Assembly: GCF_023555375.1 (NCBI RefSeq)
Contig: NZ_JAJSEE010000001.1
Coordinates: forward strand, 310,001 to 374,000
Direction: 5' to 3'
DNA: 64,000 bases
Source: Guyparkeria hydrothermalis
GTDB lineage: Bacteria; Pseudomonadota; Gammaproteobacteria; Halothiobacillales; Halothiobacillaceae
A program made the translations under genes and the position numbers. Under the pieces are notes generated by a model. The model was given only the letters and a program-made list of their open reading frames with translations. It had not been told where the DNA came from and did not search any database. Shown here piece by piece: positions 35,009 through 44,000 of this stretch. Each line of letters begins with the position of its first letter. Position 1 is the stretch's first letter.

Positions 35009-37726
35009 ATGGATTCGGTACGCACCACCTGTCCCTACTGCGGCGTCGGCTGCGGCGTGCTCGCCGAGCGGCAAGCGCCCGATGGCGAGTGGTCGGTCCG
35101 CGGCGACCCGGACCACCCGGCCAATCTCGGCCGGCTGTGCTCCAAGGGCGCGGCGCTCGCCGAAACCCTCGATCTGCCGCAGCGGCTCATCGAACCGACC
35201 CTGCGCGGTGCGGATGGCACGCTCGAAACCACCGACTGGGAGAGCGCACTCGAGCGCGTCGCGACCGGATTCCGGGAAACGATCGCCGAGCACGGCCCGG
35301 ACTCGGTGGCCTTCTACGTCTCCGGCCAGTTGCTGACCGAGGACTACTACCTCGCCAACAAGCTGATGAAGGGCTACATCGGCGCGGCCAACATCGACAC
35401 CAACTCGCGCCTGTGCATGTCCTCGGCGGTGGCGGCCTACAAGCGCGCCTTCGGTAGCGACACGGTGCCGGTTTCCTACCGGGATCTCGAACAGGCCGAC
35501 CTGGTCGTGCTGATCGGCTCGAACACCGCCTGGGCCCATCCCGTGGTGTTCCAGCGGTTGATCGCCGCCAAGGAGGCCCGGCCCGAGATGCGGTTCGTGG
35601 TGATCGACCCGAGGCGCACCGCCACCTGCGACATCGCCGACCTGCACCTGCCAATCGCCCCGGGCACCGACATCCTGCTCCTCAACGGCCTGCTTGCGCA
35701 CCTCGCCGACCGGGGACGAATCGATCGGTCGTTCGTCGAAGCCCACGTCGAGGGTTTCGATGCCACCGTCGAGGCGGCGCGCCACGACAGCCAGGACATC
35801 GAGAACATCGCCCAACGTTGCGGCCTGCCGGTCGACGACATCCAGCGGTTCTACGACTGGTTCACCGCGACCGAGCGAAGCGTCAGCCTCTGGTCACAAG
35901 GGCTCAACCAGTCCGCCAGCGGCACCGACAAGGGCAATGCGGTCATCAACCTGCACCTGGCCACCGGCCGGATCGGCAAGCCGGGCATGGGCCCGTTCTC
36001 GATCACCGGCCAGCCCAACGCCATGGGCGGGCGCGAGGTCGGCGGGCTGGCCAATCAGCTTGCCGCCCACCAGGATTTCACGCCGGCCGACATCGACCGG
36101 GTCGGTCGTTTCTGGCAGGCGCCGAACATGGCGACCGAACCGGGCCTCAAGGCCGTCGACCTATTCGAGGCGATGCGCGACGGGCGGATCAAGGCCGTCT
36201 GGATCATGGCGACCAACCCGGCCTTCAGCCTGCCGGATTCCACCACCGTGCGCGAGGCACTCGACGCCTGCCCGCTGGTGGTGCTCTCCGAGTGCCACGG
36301 TGGCACCGACACGGCGGGGTTTGCCGACGTGCTGCTGCCGGCCAACACCTGGGGCGAGCGCGACGGCACGGTCACCAACTCCGAGCGCTGCATCAGCCGC
36401 CAGCGCGCGTTCCTCGACGCGCCGGGCCAGGCCCGACCGGACTGGTGGATCGTGAGCCAGGTCGCCCGCCGCATCGACCCGAGCTGGGCGACGGCCTTCG
36501 ACTTCCCCGACTCGGCCAGCGTGTTCCGCGAATACGCCCGCCAGACCGCGTTCGAGAACGCCGGCAGCCGCGATCTCGACCTCGCCGGGCTGGCCGAGTT
36601 GAGCCGGGACGATTACCAGGCGCTGGCACCGACCCGCTGGCCGGTGCAAGCCGGGCGTGACGGCGAGCGGGAGACCATCGACCTGTTCGCCGACGGACGC
36701 TTCTTCACCGACGATCGCCGCGCCCGGATGATCCCGGTCGACAACCGCGGCGCCGCCTCGGCCCTGACCCCGGCCTTCCCGCTGCGTCTTAACACCGGCC
36801 GCTTGCGCGACCAGTGGCACGGCATGACCCGCACGGGGCCCGTGCCGCGACTCAACACCCATCGCGGCGAACCGACCGTGAGCGTGCACCCCTTCGACGC
36901 TGCCCGCTACCGGTTGCGAGGCGGCCAGATTGCACGGATCGGCAACGCCCAGGGCGAGATCCTCGCCCGGGTGAGCCTCGACGACGAACAGCGCCGCGGC
37001 TCGCTGTTCGTCCCCATGCACTGGAGCCACCTCACCGCCAGCCGTTCCGGCGTAAACAATGTGATCGCCAGCGACACCGACCCGGTTTCCGGCCAGCCCG
37101 AGTTCAAGACCCAGGCCGTCTGGGCCGAACCCTACGCGGCGCACTGGTACGGCTGGGCGCTGGTGTGCGAAGGCGCGACCCGCCCACCGGCCCTCGCCGG
37201 GTGGCCGGGCGACTACCGGGTCGTCATCCAGGGCGCCGGCCTCCAGCGCCTGGAACTCGCGGGCATCGACGCACCGGCCGACTGGATCGCCTGGGCGCAG
37301 ACCGAGCTCGCCCCGCCCGCCGACACGGCCCGTCAATGGATCGAGTTCGCCGACCCGAAAGGCGGCCAGTATCGCGTCGCCTGCCTGGCCGAAGGGCGGT
37401 TGCAGTCCGTGCTTTTCGTCAGCCGCCGCAGTCGTCGCCCCGACATCGGCTGGCTGACCGACCTGTTCTCGCACGCGCCGCTCTCCGACCAGGACCAGGC
37501 CGACCTGCTGGCCGGCAAGCCGGCGACACCCGGCGAGGATCGCGGCCCGATCGTCTGCGCCTGCTTCGACGTGGGTCAAAACACCCTGATCGATGCCATC
37601 GACACCCAACAGATCACCGATGCCCGCCAACTGGGCGAGTGCACCCAGGCGGGCACCAACTGCGGCTCGTGCATTCCTGAGCTCAAACAGCTCATTGCCC
37701 GGCGCCTGACCGAAACCAGCAACTGA
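35009..37726 (+). CDS. nasA: Assimilatory nitrate reductase catalytic subunit with fused BFD domain
   Basis: 905 residues. N-terminal [4Fe-4S] motif TTCPYCGVGCGVLAERQ and GRLCSKGAAL, the Mo-bisMGD catalytic domain (DTNSRLCMSSAVAAYKRAFG, WSQGLNQSASGTDKGNAVIN, GQPNAMGGREVGGLANQL), molydopterin-binding C-terminal domain (NTGRLRDQWHGMTRTGPVPR, VPMHWSHL), and a final BFD-like [2Fe-2S] domain (CACFDVGQNTL; ECTQAGTNCGSCIPELKQL) at residues about 845-900. Reduces nitrate to nitrite in the cytoplasm. The fused BFD domain accepts electrons and is usual in NasA-type enzymes. No separate electron-transfer partner gene is seen. Confidence 0.95.
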   Translation: MDSVRTTCPYCGVGCGVLAERQAPDGEWSVRGDPDHPANLGRLCSKGAALAETLDLPQRLIEPTLRGADGTLETTDWESALERVATGFRETIAEHGPDSVAFYVSGQLLTEDYYLANKLMKGYIGAANIDTNSRLCMSSAVAAYKRAFGSDTVPVSYRDLEQADLVVLIGSNTAWAHPVVFQRLIAAKEARPEMRFVVIDPRRTATCDIADLHLPIAPGTDILLLNGLLAHLADRGRIDRSFVEAHVEGFDATVEAARHDSQDIENIAQRCGLPVDDIQRFYDWFTATERSVSLWSQGLNQSASGTDKGNAVINLHLATGRIGKPGMGPFSITGQPNAMGGREVGGLANQLAAHQDFTPADIDRVGRFWQAPNMATEPGLKAVDLFEAMRDGRIKAVWIMATNPAFSLPDSTTVREALDACPLVVLSECHGGTDTAGFADVLLPANTWGERDGTVTNSERCISRQRAFLDAPGQARPDWWIVSQVARRIDPSWATAFDFPDSASVFREYARQTAFENAGSRDLDLAGLAELSRDDYQALAPTRWPVQAGRDGERETIDLFADGRFFTDDRRARMIPVDNRGAASALTPAFPLRLNTGRLRDQWHGMTRTGPVPRLNTHRGEPTVSVHPFDAARYRLRGGQIARIGNAQGEILARVSLDDEQRRGSLFVPMHWSHLTASRSGVNNVIASDTDPVSGQPEFKTQAVWAEPYAAHWYGWALVCEGATRPPALAGWPGDYRVVIQGAGLQRLELAGIDAPADWIAWAQTELAPPADTARQWIEFADPKGGQYRVACLAEGRLQSVLFVSRRSRRPDIGWLTDLFSHAPLSDQDQADLLAGKPATPGEDRGPIVCACFDVGQNTLIDAIDTQQITDARQLGECTQAGTNCGSCIPELKQLIARRLTETSN

Positions 37727-37736
37727 GGGAACCCCC

Positions 37737-39188
37737 ATGGACCAGCTTCCCATCTTCATGAACCTGCGCGGCAAGCCCTGCCTGGTCGTCGGCGGGGGCG
37801 CGGTCGCCGCTCGCAAGGCCGACCTGATGCGCGCCGCCGGCGCCCGGGTGACGGTCGTCTCCCCCATGATCACCGGCGAGACCCGCCGCATGGTCGACGA
37901 CGGCCGGCTCACCTGGCAGGAGGCCGTGTTCGACCCGGCCATGGTCGTCGGCAACCGGCTGGTGATCGCGGCGACCGACGAGCCGCAGGTCAATCACTCG
38001 GTGTTCGATGCCTGCGAGGCCCGCGGCATCCCCGTCAACGTCGCAGACGAACCGGACCTATGCAGCTTCATCCTGCCGGGCATCGTCGATCGCAGCCCGG
38101 TCACCATCGCCCTGTCGACCGGCGGGCGCTCGCCGGTGCTCGCCCGGCTGATGCGCGCCCGGCTCGAGACCCTGATCCCGGCCGGATTCGGCCGGCTAGC
38201 CGATCTGCTCGGACGCTACCGCCAGCGCGCCAAGGACCGCATTCTCGGCCTGGAGACCCGCAAGCGGTTCTGGGAGGACGTCATCGACGGGCCGATCGGC
38301 AACCTGGTGCTCGCCGGCAAGGACCGCGAGGCGGAGGACAAGCTCGCCGGTCTGCTCGACGACCGCGAGGCGCCCACCGATACCGGCGAGGTCTACCTGA
38401 TCGGCGCCGGCCCCGGCGATCCCGACCTGCTGACCTTCCGCGCGCTGCGCCTGCTGCAAAAGGCCGACGTGGTCGTCTACGACCGGCTGGTCGCCCCGGC
38501 GATCGTCGATCTGGCCCGGCGCGAGGCCGAGCGGATCTACGTCGGCAAACGGGCCGGCAATCACAGCTGTTCGCAGGGCGATATCAGCGGTCTGCTGCGC
38601 GACCTCGCCGCCGAGGGCAAGCGCGTCGCCCGGCTGAAGGGCGGCGACCCGTTCATCTTCGGCCGCGGCGGCGAGGAGATCGACGTACTCGCCCGCGCCG
38701 GCCTGCCCTTCCAGGTGGTGCCCGGCATCACCGCCGCCAGCGGCTGCGCCGCCTATGCCGGCATCCCGCTCACCCACCGCGATCACGCCCAGTCGGTGCG
38801 GTTCGTCACCGGCCACCGGCGTGGCGAGCGGCTGGATCTCGACTGGCAGCACCTCGCCTCGGGCCAGGACACGCTGGTGTTCTACATGGGGCTTGGCAAT
38901 GCCCGCGAGATCTGCGCGCAGCTGATCGCGCACGGCATGCCCGCGGACCGGGGGGCGGGGCTGGTCGAGCATGGCACCACCTCGCGCCAGCAGGTGCACG
39001 TCGGCACGCTCGCCACCCTGCCCGATCGCATCGCCGCCGCCCAGTCGCCCGCGTTGCTGATCATCGGCGACGTGGTCGGCCTGCACTCGCGACTCGCCTG
39101 GTTCGAAGGGTCGGCGAGTGCCGATCCGAGCTTTCTCTCCGGTTCTATCGAGCAGAGCGATCCGTTGTCGGTCCGCAGTGCCGCATAA
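37737..39188 (+). CDS. cysG: Siroheme synthase (dehydrogenase/chelatase + uroporphyrinogen methyltransferase)
   Basis: 483 residues, trifunctional CysG. N-terminal NAD-binding precorrin-2 dehydrogenase/ferrochelatase (FMNLRGKPCLVVGGGAVAAR, DEPDLCSFILPGIVDRSPV), and C-terminal SUMT (VYLIGAGPGDPDLLTFRALR, RLKGGDPFIFGRGGEE, GIPLTHRDHAQSVRFVTGH). Makes the siroheme needed by nirB. Starts 10 bases after nasA with ribosome site GAGGGA. Within a nitrate operon it is a dedicated copy; a second cysG may exist for sulfite reduction. Confidence 0.95.
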   Translation: MDQLPIFMNLRGKPCLVVGGGAVAARKADLMRAAGARVTVVSPMITGETRRMVDDGRLTWQEAVFDPAMVVGNRLVIAATDEPQVNHSVFDACEARGIPVNVADEPDLCSFILPGIVDRSPVTIALSTGGRSPVLARLMRARLETLIPAGFGRLADLLGRYRQRAKDRILGLETRKRFWEDVIDGPIGNLVLAGKDREAEDKLAGLLDDREAPTDTGEVYLIGAGPGDPDLLTFRALRLLQKADVVVYDRLVAPAIVDLARREAERIYVGKRAGNHSCSQGDISGLLRDLAAEGKRVARLKGGDPFIFGRGGEEIDVLARAGLPFQVVPGITAASGCAAYAGIPLTHRDHAQSVRFVTGHRRGERLDLDWQHLASGQDTLVFYMGLGNAREICAQLIAHGMPADRGAGLVEHGTTSRQQVHVGTLATLPDRIAAAQSPALLIIGDVVGLHSRLAWFEGSASADPSFLSGSIEQSDPLSVRSAA

Positions 39189-39275
39189 GCCGCGCTACAA
39201 GCCGACACCTGATCTGAATTCAACACGCGTTCGACACACAGCAGACACACATCCGCCACTCACGGGGAATCCACC

Positions 39276-40118
39276 ATGGCCGACAACACGCAAGGCATGC
39301 ACGCCGATTACGTCCCGCCCAACGATCTCGCCAAGAAGATGGTCGATGCCGGCGAGGCCAAGATCCGGGTCTCGACCCGCGACACCCTGATTCGCGCCTA
39401 CATGGCCGGCGCGATCCTCGCACTGGCCGCGGCCTTCGCGATCACGGTCACCATCAACACCGGCTCGCCGCTGATCGGCGCACTGCTGTTCCCGGTGGGT
39501 TTCATCCTGCTCTACCTGCTGGGGTTCGACCTGCTGACCGGCGTATTCATGCTGGTGCCCCTGGCCCTGCTCGACCGACGACCCGGGGTGACCGTCAACC
39601 AGGTGTTGCGTAACTGGGGCCTCGTGTTCGTGGGCAACTTCGCCGGCGCGGTCACGGTGGCCTTCATGATTTCGTTCATCCTCACCTTTGGCTACTCGGC
39701 CCCGGGAGGCGCGATCGCCGAGAAGGTCGGCCATATCGGCATGGCCCGCACACTGGGCTACGAAGAGCACGGCCTGTCGGGCTGGTTCACCATCTTCATC
39801 CGCGGGATCCTGTGCAACTGGATGGTCTCGACCGGGGTGGCAGCCGCCATGCTCTCGACCTCGGCCATCGGCAAGATCTTCGCCATGTGGATGCCGATCA
39901 TGCTGTTCTTCTACATGGGCTTCGAGCACTCGGTGGTGAACATGTTCCTGTTCCCCTTCGCCCTGATCATGGGCGGCGATTTCACCTTCGGCGACTACCT
40001 GTTGTGGAACGAGCTGCCCACCGCGCTGGGCAACCTGGTCGGCGGCCTGATGTTCGTGGGACTGATCATGTACGTCACCCACTACAAGACCGCCCCGCAG
40101 CGGGAACTGGAGATCTGA
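39276..40118 (+). CDS. Formate/nitrite transporter family channel (NirC-like)
   Basis: 280 residues, six TM helices of the FNT fold: RAYMAGAILALAAAFAITVT, LIGALLFPVGFILLYLLGFD followed by LLTG, GNFAGAVTVAFMISFILTFG, GILCNWMVSTGVAAAMLSTS and FEHSVVNMFLFPFALIMGGD. The conserved H of FEHS and the N of CNW are the channel-gating residues in the family. In a nitrate assimilation operon the likely cargo is nitrite, taken up or released to balance NasA and NirB. Confidence 0.9.
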   Translation: MADNTQGMHADYVPPNDLAKKMVDAGEAKIRVSTRDTLIRAYMAGAILALAAAFAITVTINTGSPLIGALLFPVGFILLYLLGFDLLTGVFMLVPLALLDRRPGVTVNQVLRNWGLVFVGNFAGAVTVAFMISFILTFGYSAPGGAIAEKVGHIGMARTLGYEEHGLSGWFTIFIRGILCNWMVSTGVAAAMLSTSAIGKIFAMWMPIMLFFYMGFEHSVVNMFLFPFALIMGGDFTFGDYLLWNELPTALGNLVGGLMFVGLIMYVTHYKTAPQRELEI

Positions 40119-40191
40119 AACCATTGCCTGCCCGGGCCGATCGACCACCGGCCAAACGCCCGGGCGCCGCAGACCCTAGGAGTGACTTGCC

Positions 40192-41115
40192 ATGACCGCT
40201 CGTCTTGACGCCAATGCCTTCGCCGGCCGACGCATCGCCCTGCCCGAGACCCGGCAGCTCGACGTGCTGGCCAACCTCCTGCTGCGCCGCGGCGCCGAGG
40301 TGGTGCGATGCCCGCTGATCAGCATGCACGACAGCCCCGATCAGGCGGCCGTCCGCGACTGGCTCGATCGGTTCGTCTCCGATTCCCGTATTGGCGACCT
40401 GGTCATCCTCACCGGCGAGAGCGTCGCGCGCCTGGACGCCGCGGCCGAGCGATTCGGCCTGCAGGAGGCCTTCCGCCGACGGCTCGCCGAGGTGCGCCTG
40501 ATCGTGCGCGGGCCCAAGCCGGGCCGGGTGCTCAAGCACTGGGGTATCGCCGCCGACGTGGTCGCCGACGAGCCGACTTCGGCCGGGATCATCACCACGC
40601 TGCAACGGCTGGACAATCCGGCAGCGGTCGTCGGCCTGGCAATGTACGGCACCGAACCCAATCGGCCGTTGATCGAGGCGATCGAGGCGCTGGGCACCGA
40701 ACCCTTCCCGGTCTGGCCCTATATCTACGCGAGCGAGAGCGAGACCGACACCGTGCTGTCCCTGGTCGACCGACTGATCGCCGGGGAGATCGATGCGGTG
40801 GCCTTCACCAGCCAGCCGCAGATCGACCGGCTGCTCAAGGTCGCCCGCGCCCACGACCGCGAGCCGGCCTTGCGCGAAGCACTCGCCGACCGGACCGCGG
40901 TCACCGCCATCGGCCCGGTGATGGCCAACCGGCTGACGGAACTGGGGATCGACGTCGACGTGATGCCGGAAGGGCGCTTCTTCATGAAGCCGCTGGTGGA
41001 TGCCCTTGCCCACCACTTGGCTGATCACCAAGGCGATCACCAGGGCGATCAGCCGGGCAATGCCCCGACCGACCACCCGAATCATCGCCCGCAAGACCGG
41101 GAAGCGACCTCATGA
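40192..41115 (+). CDS. Uroporphyrinogen-III synthase-like protein (HemD family)
   Basis: 307 residues with the two-lobed HemD fold: FAGRRIALPETRQLDVLANL, VILTGESVARLDAAAERFGL, LIVRGPKPGRVLKHWGIAAD in lobe one and AVAFTSQPQIDRLLKVARAH, TAVTAIGPVMANRLTELGID in lobe two. Uroporphyrinogen III is the substrate of CysG, so a HemD homologue here either supports siroheme supply or has a regulatory role, as HemD-like proteins in some nitrate clusters do. The last 40 residues are His/Asp-rich (ALAHHLADHQGDHQGDQPGN and onward) from short tandem repeats in the DNA (41020-41060), suggesting metal binding or just repeat expansion. Stop overlaps mobA start (ATGA). Confidence 0.8.
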   Translation: MTARLDANAFAGRRIALPETRQLDVLANLLLRRGAEVVRCPLISMHDSPDQAAVRDWLDRFVSDSRIGDLVILTGESVARLDAAAERFGLQEAFRRRLAEVRLIVRGPKPGRVLKHWGIAADVVADEPTSAGIITTLQRLDNPAAVVGLAMYGTEPNRPLIEAIEALGTEPFPVWPYIYASESETDTVLSLVDRLIAGEIDAVAFTSQPQIDRLLKVARAHDREPALREALADRTAVTAIGPVMANRLTELGIDVDVMPEGRFFMKPLVDALAHHLADHQGDHQGDQPGNAPTDHPNHRPQDREATS

Positions 41116-41747
41116 GGCCCGCCCTCAAGCTAGAACTCAAGGCCGAGACCCCGTTGAGCGCACTGGTGCTCGCCGGGGGCGCCAGTCGGCGAATGGACGG
41201 CCGCGACAAGGGCCTCGAGCCGTTCCTCGGCCAGCCCATGGTCAGCCACGTGATCGAGGCGCTCGCCCCGTCGGTCGCCGAGCTGGTGATCGTCGCCAAC
41301 CGCCACCTGGATGCCTACCGTGGACTCGGCCATCGCACCATCACCGACCCGGACCGGGTGCGGCGCGGCCCCGCGGCGGCCGTGCACGCCGCAATGGGCC
41401 GGTTGCGGCACGACTGGGTGCTGCTCGCGCCTTGCGACACGCCGCACTATCGGCCGCAGTGGCCGGCTCGCTTAATCGCCCGCCAGCGGGCTACCGGCGC
41501 CCCGGTAGTGATCGCCGACGACGGCCATCGCCTGCAACCCGGCGTGGCGCTTTTCCACGTCCCGTCGCTCCGCCGCCAGCGAGTCGGACCGGTGCCCGAA
41601 AGGCTGACCGACCTGCTCACCGGCGGGCCACACGCCTGCTGCGATCTCTCCGAGGACCGAAATGCGTTTCTCAACGTCAACACCCGGATCGATCTATTGC
41701 GGGAATCAGCCATGCCAGGCTTGGGAATAGGGAGAAGCGACTCATGA
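41112..41747 (+). CDS. mobA: Molybdenum cofactor guanylyltransferase
   Basis: 211 residues; NTP-transferase motif LVLAGGASRRMDGRDKGLEP near residue 18, then VIVANRHLDAY, DPDRVRRGPAAAVHAAMGRL and LLAPCDTPHY. MobA attaches GMP to molybdopterin to give the bis-MGD cofactor that NasA needs. It overlaps both neighbours (hemD-like stop, moeA start), confirming one operon. Confidence 0.93.
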   Translation: MRPALKLELKAETPLSALVLAGGASRRMDGRDKGLEPFLGQPMVSHVIEALAPSVAELVIVANRHLDAYRGLGHRTITDPDRVRRGPAAAVHAAMGRLRHDWVLLAPCDTPHYRPQWPARLIARQRATGAPVVIADDGHRLQPGVALFHVPSLRRQRVGPVPERLTDLLTGGPHACCDLSEDRNAFLNVNTRIDLLRESAMPGLGIGRSDS

Positions 41748-42952
41748 CCAACTGCCATTGCGGCACGTCCAGCCCCAGCGCTGCGGAAGCGATTATGACG
41801 CTGAGTGCCGCTGCGCCGGCACTTTCCGAACTGGAACTTCCCCTCGACCAGGCACTAGGACGGGTACTCGCCCGTACGATTCACGCCCCCCAAGCCTACC
41901 CGCCATTCAACCGAGCCATGATGGACGGTTATGCCGCCCGCCTGGCGGACGTCACCTGTGGCGGGGAATTAACCATCCGAACCGGATCACAAGCGTGCCT
42001 CACCATGCCGGAATCCCTTCACTCTGGGCAATGTGTGCCCATTGCCACGGGCGCACCCTTGCCGCCCGGGGCCGACGTGGTTTTGCGTCGGGAAATCGTC
42101 GCCGTCTCGGCAGGAAAACTGCGGGCAACGGCCCAGGTGAAACGTTGGGCCGACTGTGAGGGCGTCGGGGCAATCAACATGCCGGGCGCGACCGTACTGT
42201 CCGTAGGCATTCGACTGCAACCGGGCCACCTCTCGCTCGCCGCCCGACACGGTTTAGCAACCCTGCCGATACGCAGACCGCCACGAGTAGCCGTGCTGGT
42301 GACCGGCGACGAGCTGGTCTCTCCCGACCAACCCTGCTCACCTGGCGGCATTCATGACAGCAACAGCATTCTCCTGGAAACTACTCTCGTTCGCTTTGGG
42401 GCCGACGTTATCGGACCATTCGGGCCGATCGCCGACCATCTACCGACAATAGAGGCCGAGGTACGACGGCACCTCGCCAGTGCCGACCTGGTGTTGCTCG
42501 TTGGGGGGAGTTCGGTGGGTGTCCATGACTTCGGACGCACCGTTCTGCGTCGCCTCGGCACTCCACTCTTCGAGGGCGTCTCAATGCGTCCAGGACGTCC
42601 CACCAGCGCAGCCAGGAGTATCGGCGGCACGATCCTCATGTCGTTACCTGGCCGACCGACCGCACTGCTGACCGCACTGCATGGGGTCGTTCAACCGGCT
42701 CTATATGAAATGATGACCGATGGCGTCTCGCCCCCTCGAGTCACCGCTCGATTGGCGCAATCTCTCGAATCCGCATCTGTCGACCGCTATGTTCCAATCC
42801 AACTCGACTCACGAGAGGGCACATGGTGGGCACGGAGTGAGTCGATCGACCCGGAGGAAGCGGCTGCGCTCGCAATGATTCCAGCCCGAATGTCTCTCAA
42901 GACGGGTGCATGCGTATCAGTGCTAATAATGAACTGTGTTTCAGACCGTTGA
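41744..42952 (+). CDS. moeA: Molybdopterin molybdenumtransferase
   Basis: 402 residues from ATG 41744, overlapping the mobA stop. MoeA order: LDQALGRVLARTIHAPQAYP, PPFNRAMMDGYAAR, IATGAPLPPGADVVLRRE, then the MoCF-binding domain VAVLVTGDELVSPDQPC with GGIHDSNSILLETTLVRFGA and VGGSSVGVHDFGRTVL. It inserts molybdate into adenylylated molybdopterin. The DNA is visibly poorer in GC and uses more A/T-ending codons than hemD-like/mobA just upstream, so it seems to have a different history although the overlap is neat. The upstream extension of the open frame is a shadow of mobA. Confidence 0.93.
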   Translation: MTNCHCGTSSPSAAEAIMTLSAAAPALSELELPLDQALGRVLARTIHAPQAYPPFNRAMMDGYAARLADVTCGGELTIRTGSQACLTMPESLHSGQCVPIATGAPLPPGADVVLRREIVAVSAGKLRATAQVKRWADCEGVGAINMPGATVLSVGIRLQPGHLSLAARHGLATLPIRRPPRVAVLVTGDELVSPDQPCSPGGIHDSNSILLETTLVRFGADVIGPFGPIADHLPTIEAEVRRHLASADLVLLVGGSSVGVHDFGRTVLRRLGTPLFEGVSMRPGRPTSAARSIGGTILMSLPGRPTALLTALHGVVQPALYEMMTDGVSPPRVTARLAQSLESASVDRYVPIQLDSREGTWWARSESIDPEEAAALAMIPARMSLKTGACVSVLIMNCVSDR

Positions 42953-42956
42953 ATCG

Positions 42957-42975
42957 AGTTCCTTAGAACTTTTTT
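42957..42975 (+). terminator. Probable terminator at the end of the nitrate operon
   Basis: Short stem AGTTC (42957-42961) and GAACT (42966-42970), loop CTTA, followed by T5. The stem is weak, but the position 5 bases after the moeA stop is right. Confidence 0.5.
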
Positions 42976-43015
42976 ATAAACCCTCATACGTACGGTTTCG
43001 GTGCGATCTCATAAA

Positions 43016-43714
43016 CTATCGATTAGTTCCTCGAGACACCCGCAACCCGCCGTGTGCAAACATGTTATCCGAATCATGCGAACCGAGTTTACTCACCCGG
43101 CTTCCTTCCAGCACATACGACAGGCTCAACAGCATGTCCTCGCCATCCGACTTCTCCTGAGCACGGTCAACCAGCCGCTCGATCTCCCGGCGCACCGTCT
43201 TGGCGTGCATCGCATTCGACCGGCCCCGTTCCTCCCCGGAGAGCTGCAACTCCCGACCGCGGGCCAACACCTGGCTTCGCCTGGCAATCAGTCGCTTCGC
43301 CAGCAACACCGCCTCGCGCACCTCATCTGAGTGGCGCTCAAACCCACCCCATGACTCCACGCTCTTTTCCGCCCGCGTACCCAAACGGATCGTCTGCCAC
43401 CCACGGCGCACCTGCTTCCACTTCACCAGGTACGGCTCCACGGCATCACCATCCGAACGGGAAGGAGTCTTGCGCCACAGCACACGAATCCGGCCCGTCG
43501 CCGGGGGCTGCAATCGCCACAGCAAACGATCCACGGCAAGGATGCTTCGGTTGAGCATCTGAACGGAGGAGAGCAGGCCATCAACACCACGCTCCAAGCG
43601 GGCACGAAAGCCAGCCTCCGAACGGGACACAAGCTCAAGAACACAACCCTCGTATCCATCATCCCCAGCGTCACTCGAAGCACATCCGAGCGGGGAAAAG
43701 TCATCGTTAGCCAT
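43016..43714 (-). CDS. Hypothetical protein of a mobile-element remnant
   Basis: 232 residues from ATG 43714 (MANDDFSPLGCASSDAG), chosen because GGAGGT stands 10 bases upstream on the minus strand; a GTG at 43777 would add 21 residues but lies inside one of the direct repeats. The protein is basic and largely helical (SILAVDRLLWRLQ, VREAVLLAKRLIARRSQVLA, RREIERLVDRAQEKSD), with no TM helix. I do not recognise a family with confidence; short ICE-encoded proteins found near topB have similar size and layout, but this is only an impression. It is the terminal gene before the nitrate island. Confidence 0.55.
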   Translation of the reverse strand: MANDDFSPLGCASSDAGDDGYEGCVLELVSRSEAGFRARLERGVDGLLSSVQMLNRSILAVDRLLWRLQPPATGRIRVLWRKTPSRSDGDAVEPYLVKWKQVRRGWQTIRLGTRAEKSVESWGGFERHSDEVREAVLLAKRLIARRSQVLARGRELQLSGEERGRSNAMHAKTVRREIERLVDRAQEKSDGEDMLLSLSYVLEGSRVSKLGSHDSDNMFAHGGLRVSRGTNR

Positions 43715-43909
43715 CGCGGCCAATACCTCCACAAGCAGTTCGGAAAGGACATCTGAACGGCGAGGAGAAACAAGCACTCACGGCATCAATTCCACACCGG
43801 GTAATCGAAGCGCATCTGAACGGCGAGGAGCCAATCAATGCCACACGATCATCCATCTGCCCGCAGGTTGTAGATAAAGCCAGCACAGGCCCATCTGAAC
43901 GGCGGGGAG
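43683..43909 (-). repeat. Spaced direct repeats of an 18-bp unit
   Basis: Plus-strand CATCTGAACGGCGAGGAG at 43750-43767 and 43813-43830 (identical), 43892-43909 (one change) and a degenerate copy CATCCGAGCGGGGAAAAG at 43683-43700. Start-to-start spacings are 67, 63 and 79. Further degenerate copies occur inside the gene (for example 43557 and 43450). They occupy the upstream region of the hypothetical protein gene. Confidence 0.75.
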
Positions 43910-44000
43910 GCCAGTCGGATGCAGCACGGGGAGAGCTTCTTAACCGGCAGGGTTCTCGCACAGGTGTTTAGGGCTTCCGGCGCATGGTGCTGTTCACGCT

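Noticed and set aside
36161-37993. 610-codon antisense frame opposite nasA
   Set aside because: Same cause; no family resemblance.
43683-43909. CRISPR array made of the 18-bp repeats
   Set aside because: Units are too short, spacers range from about 45 to 61 bases, degenerate copies run into coding sequence, and no leader is seen.
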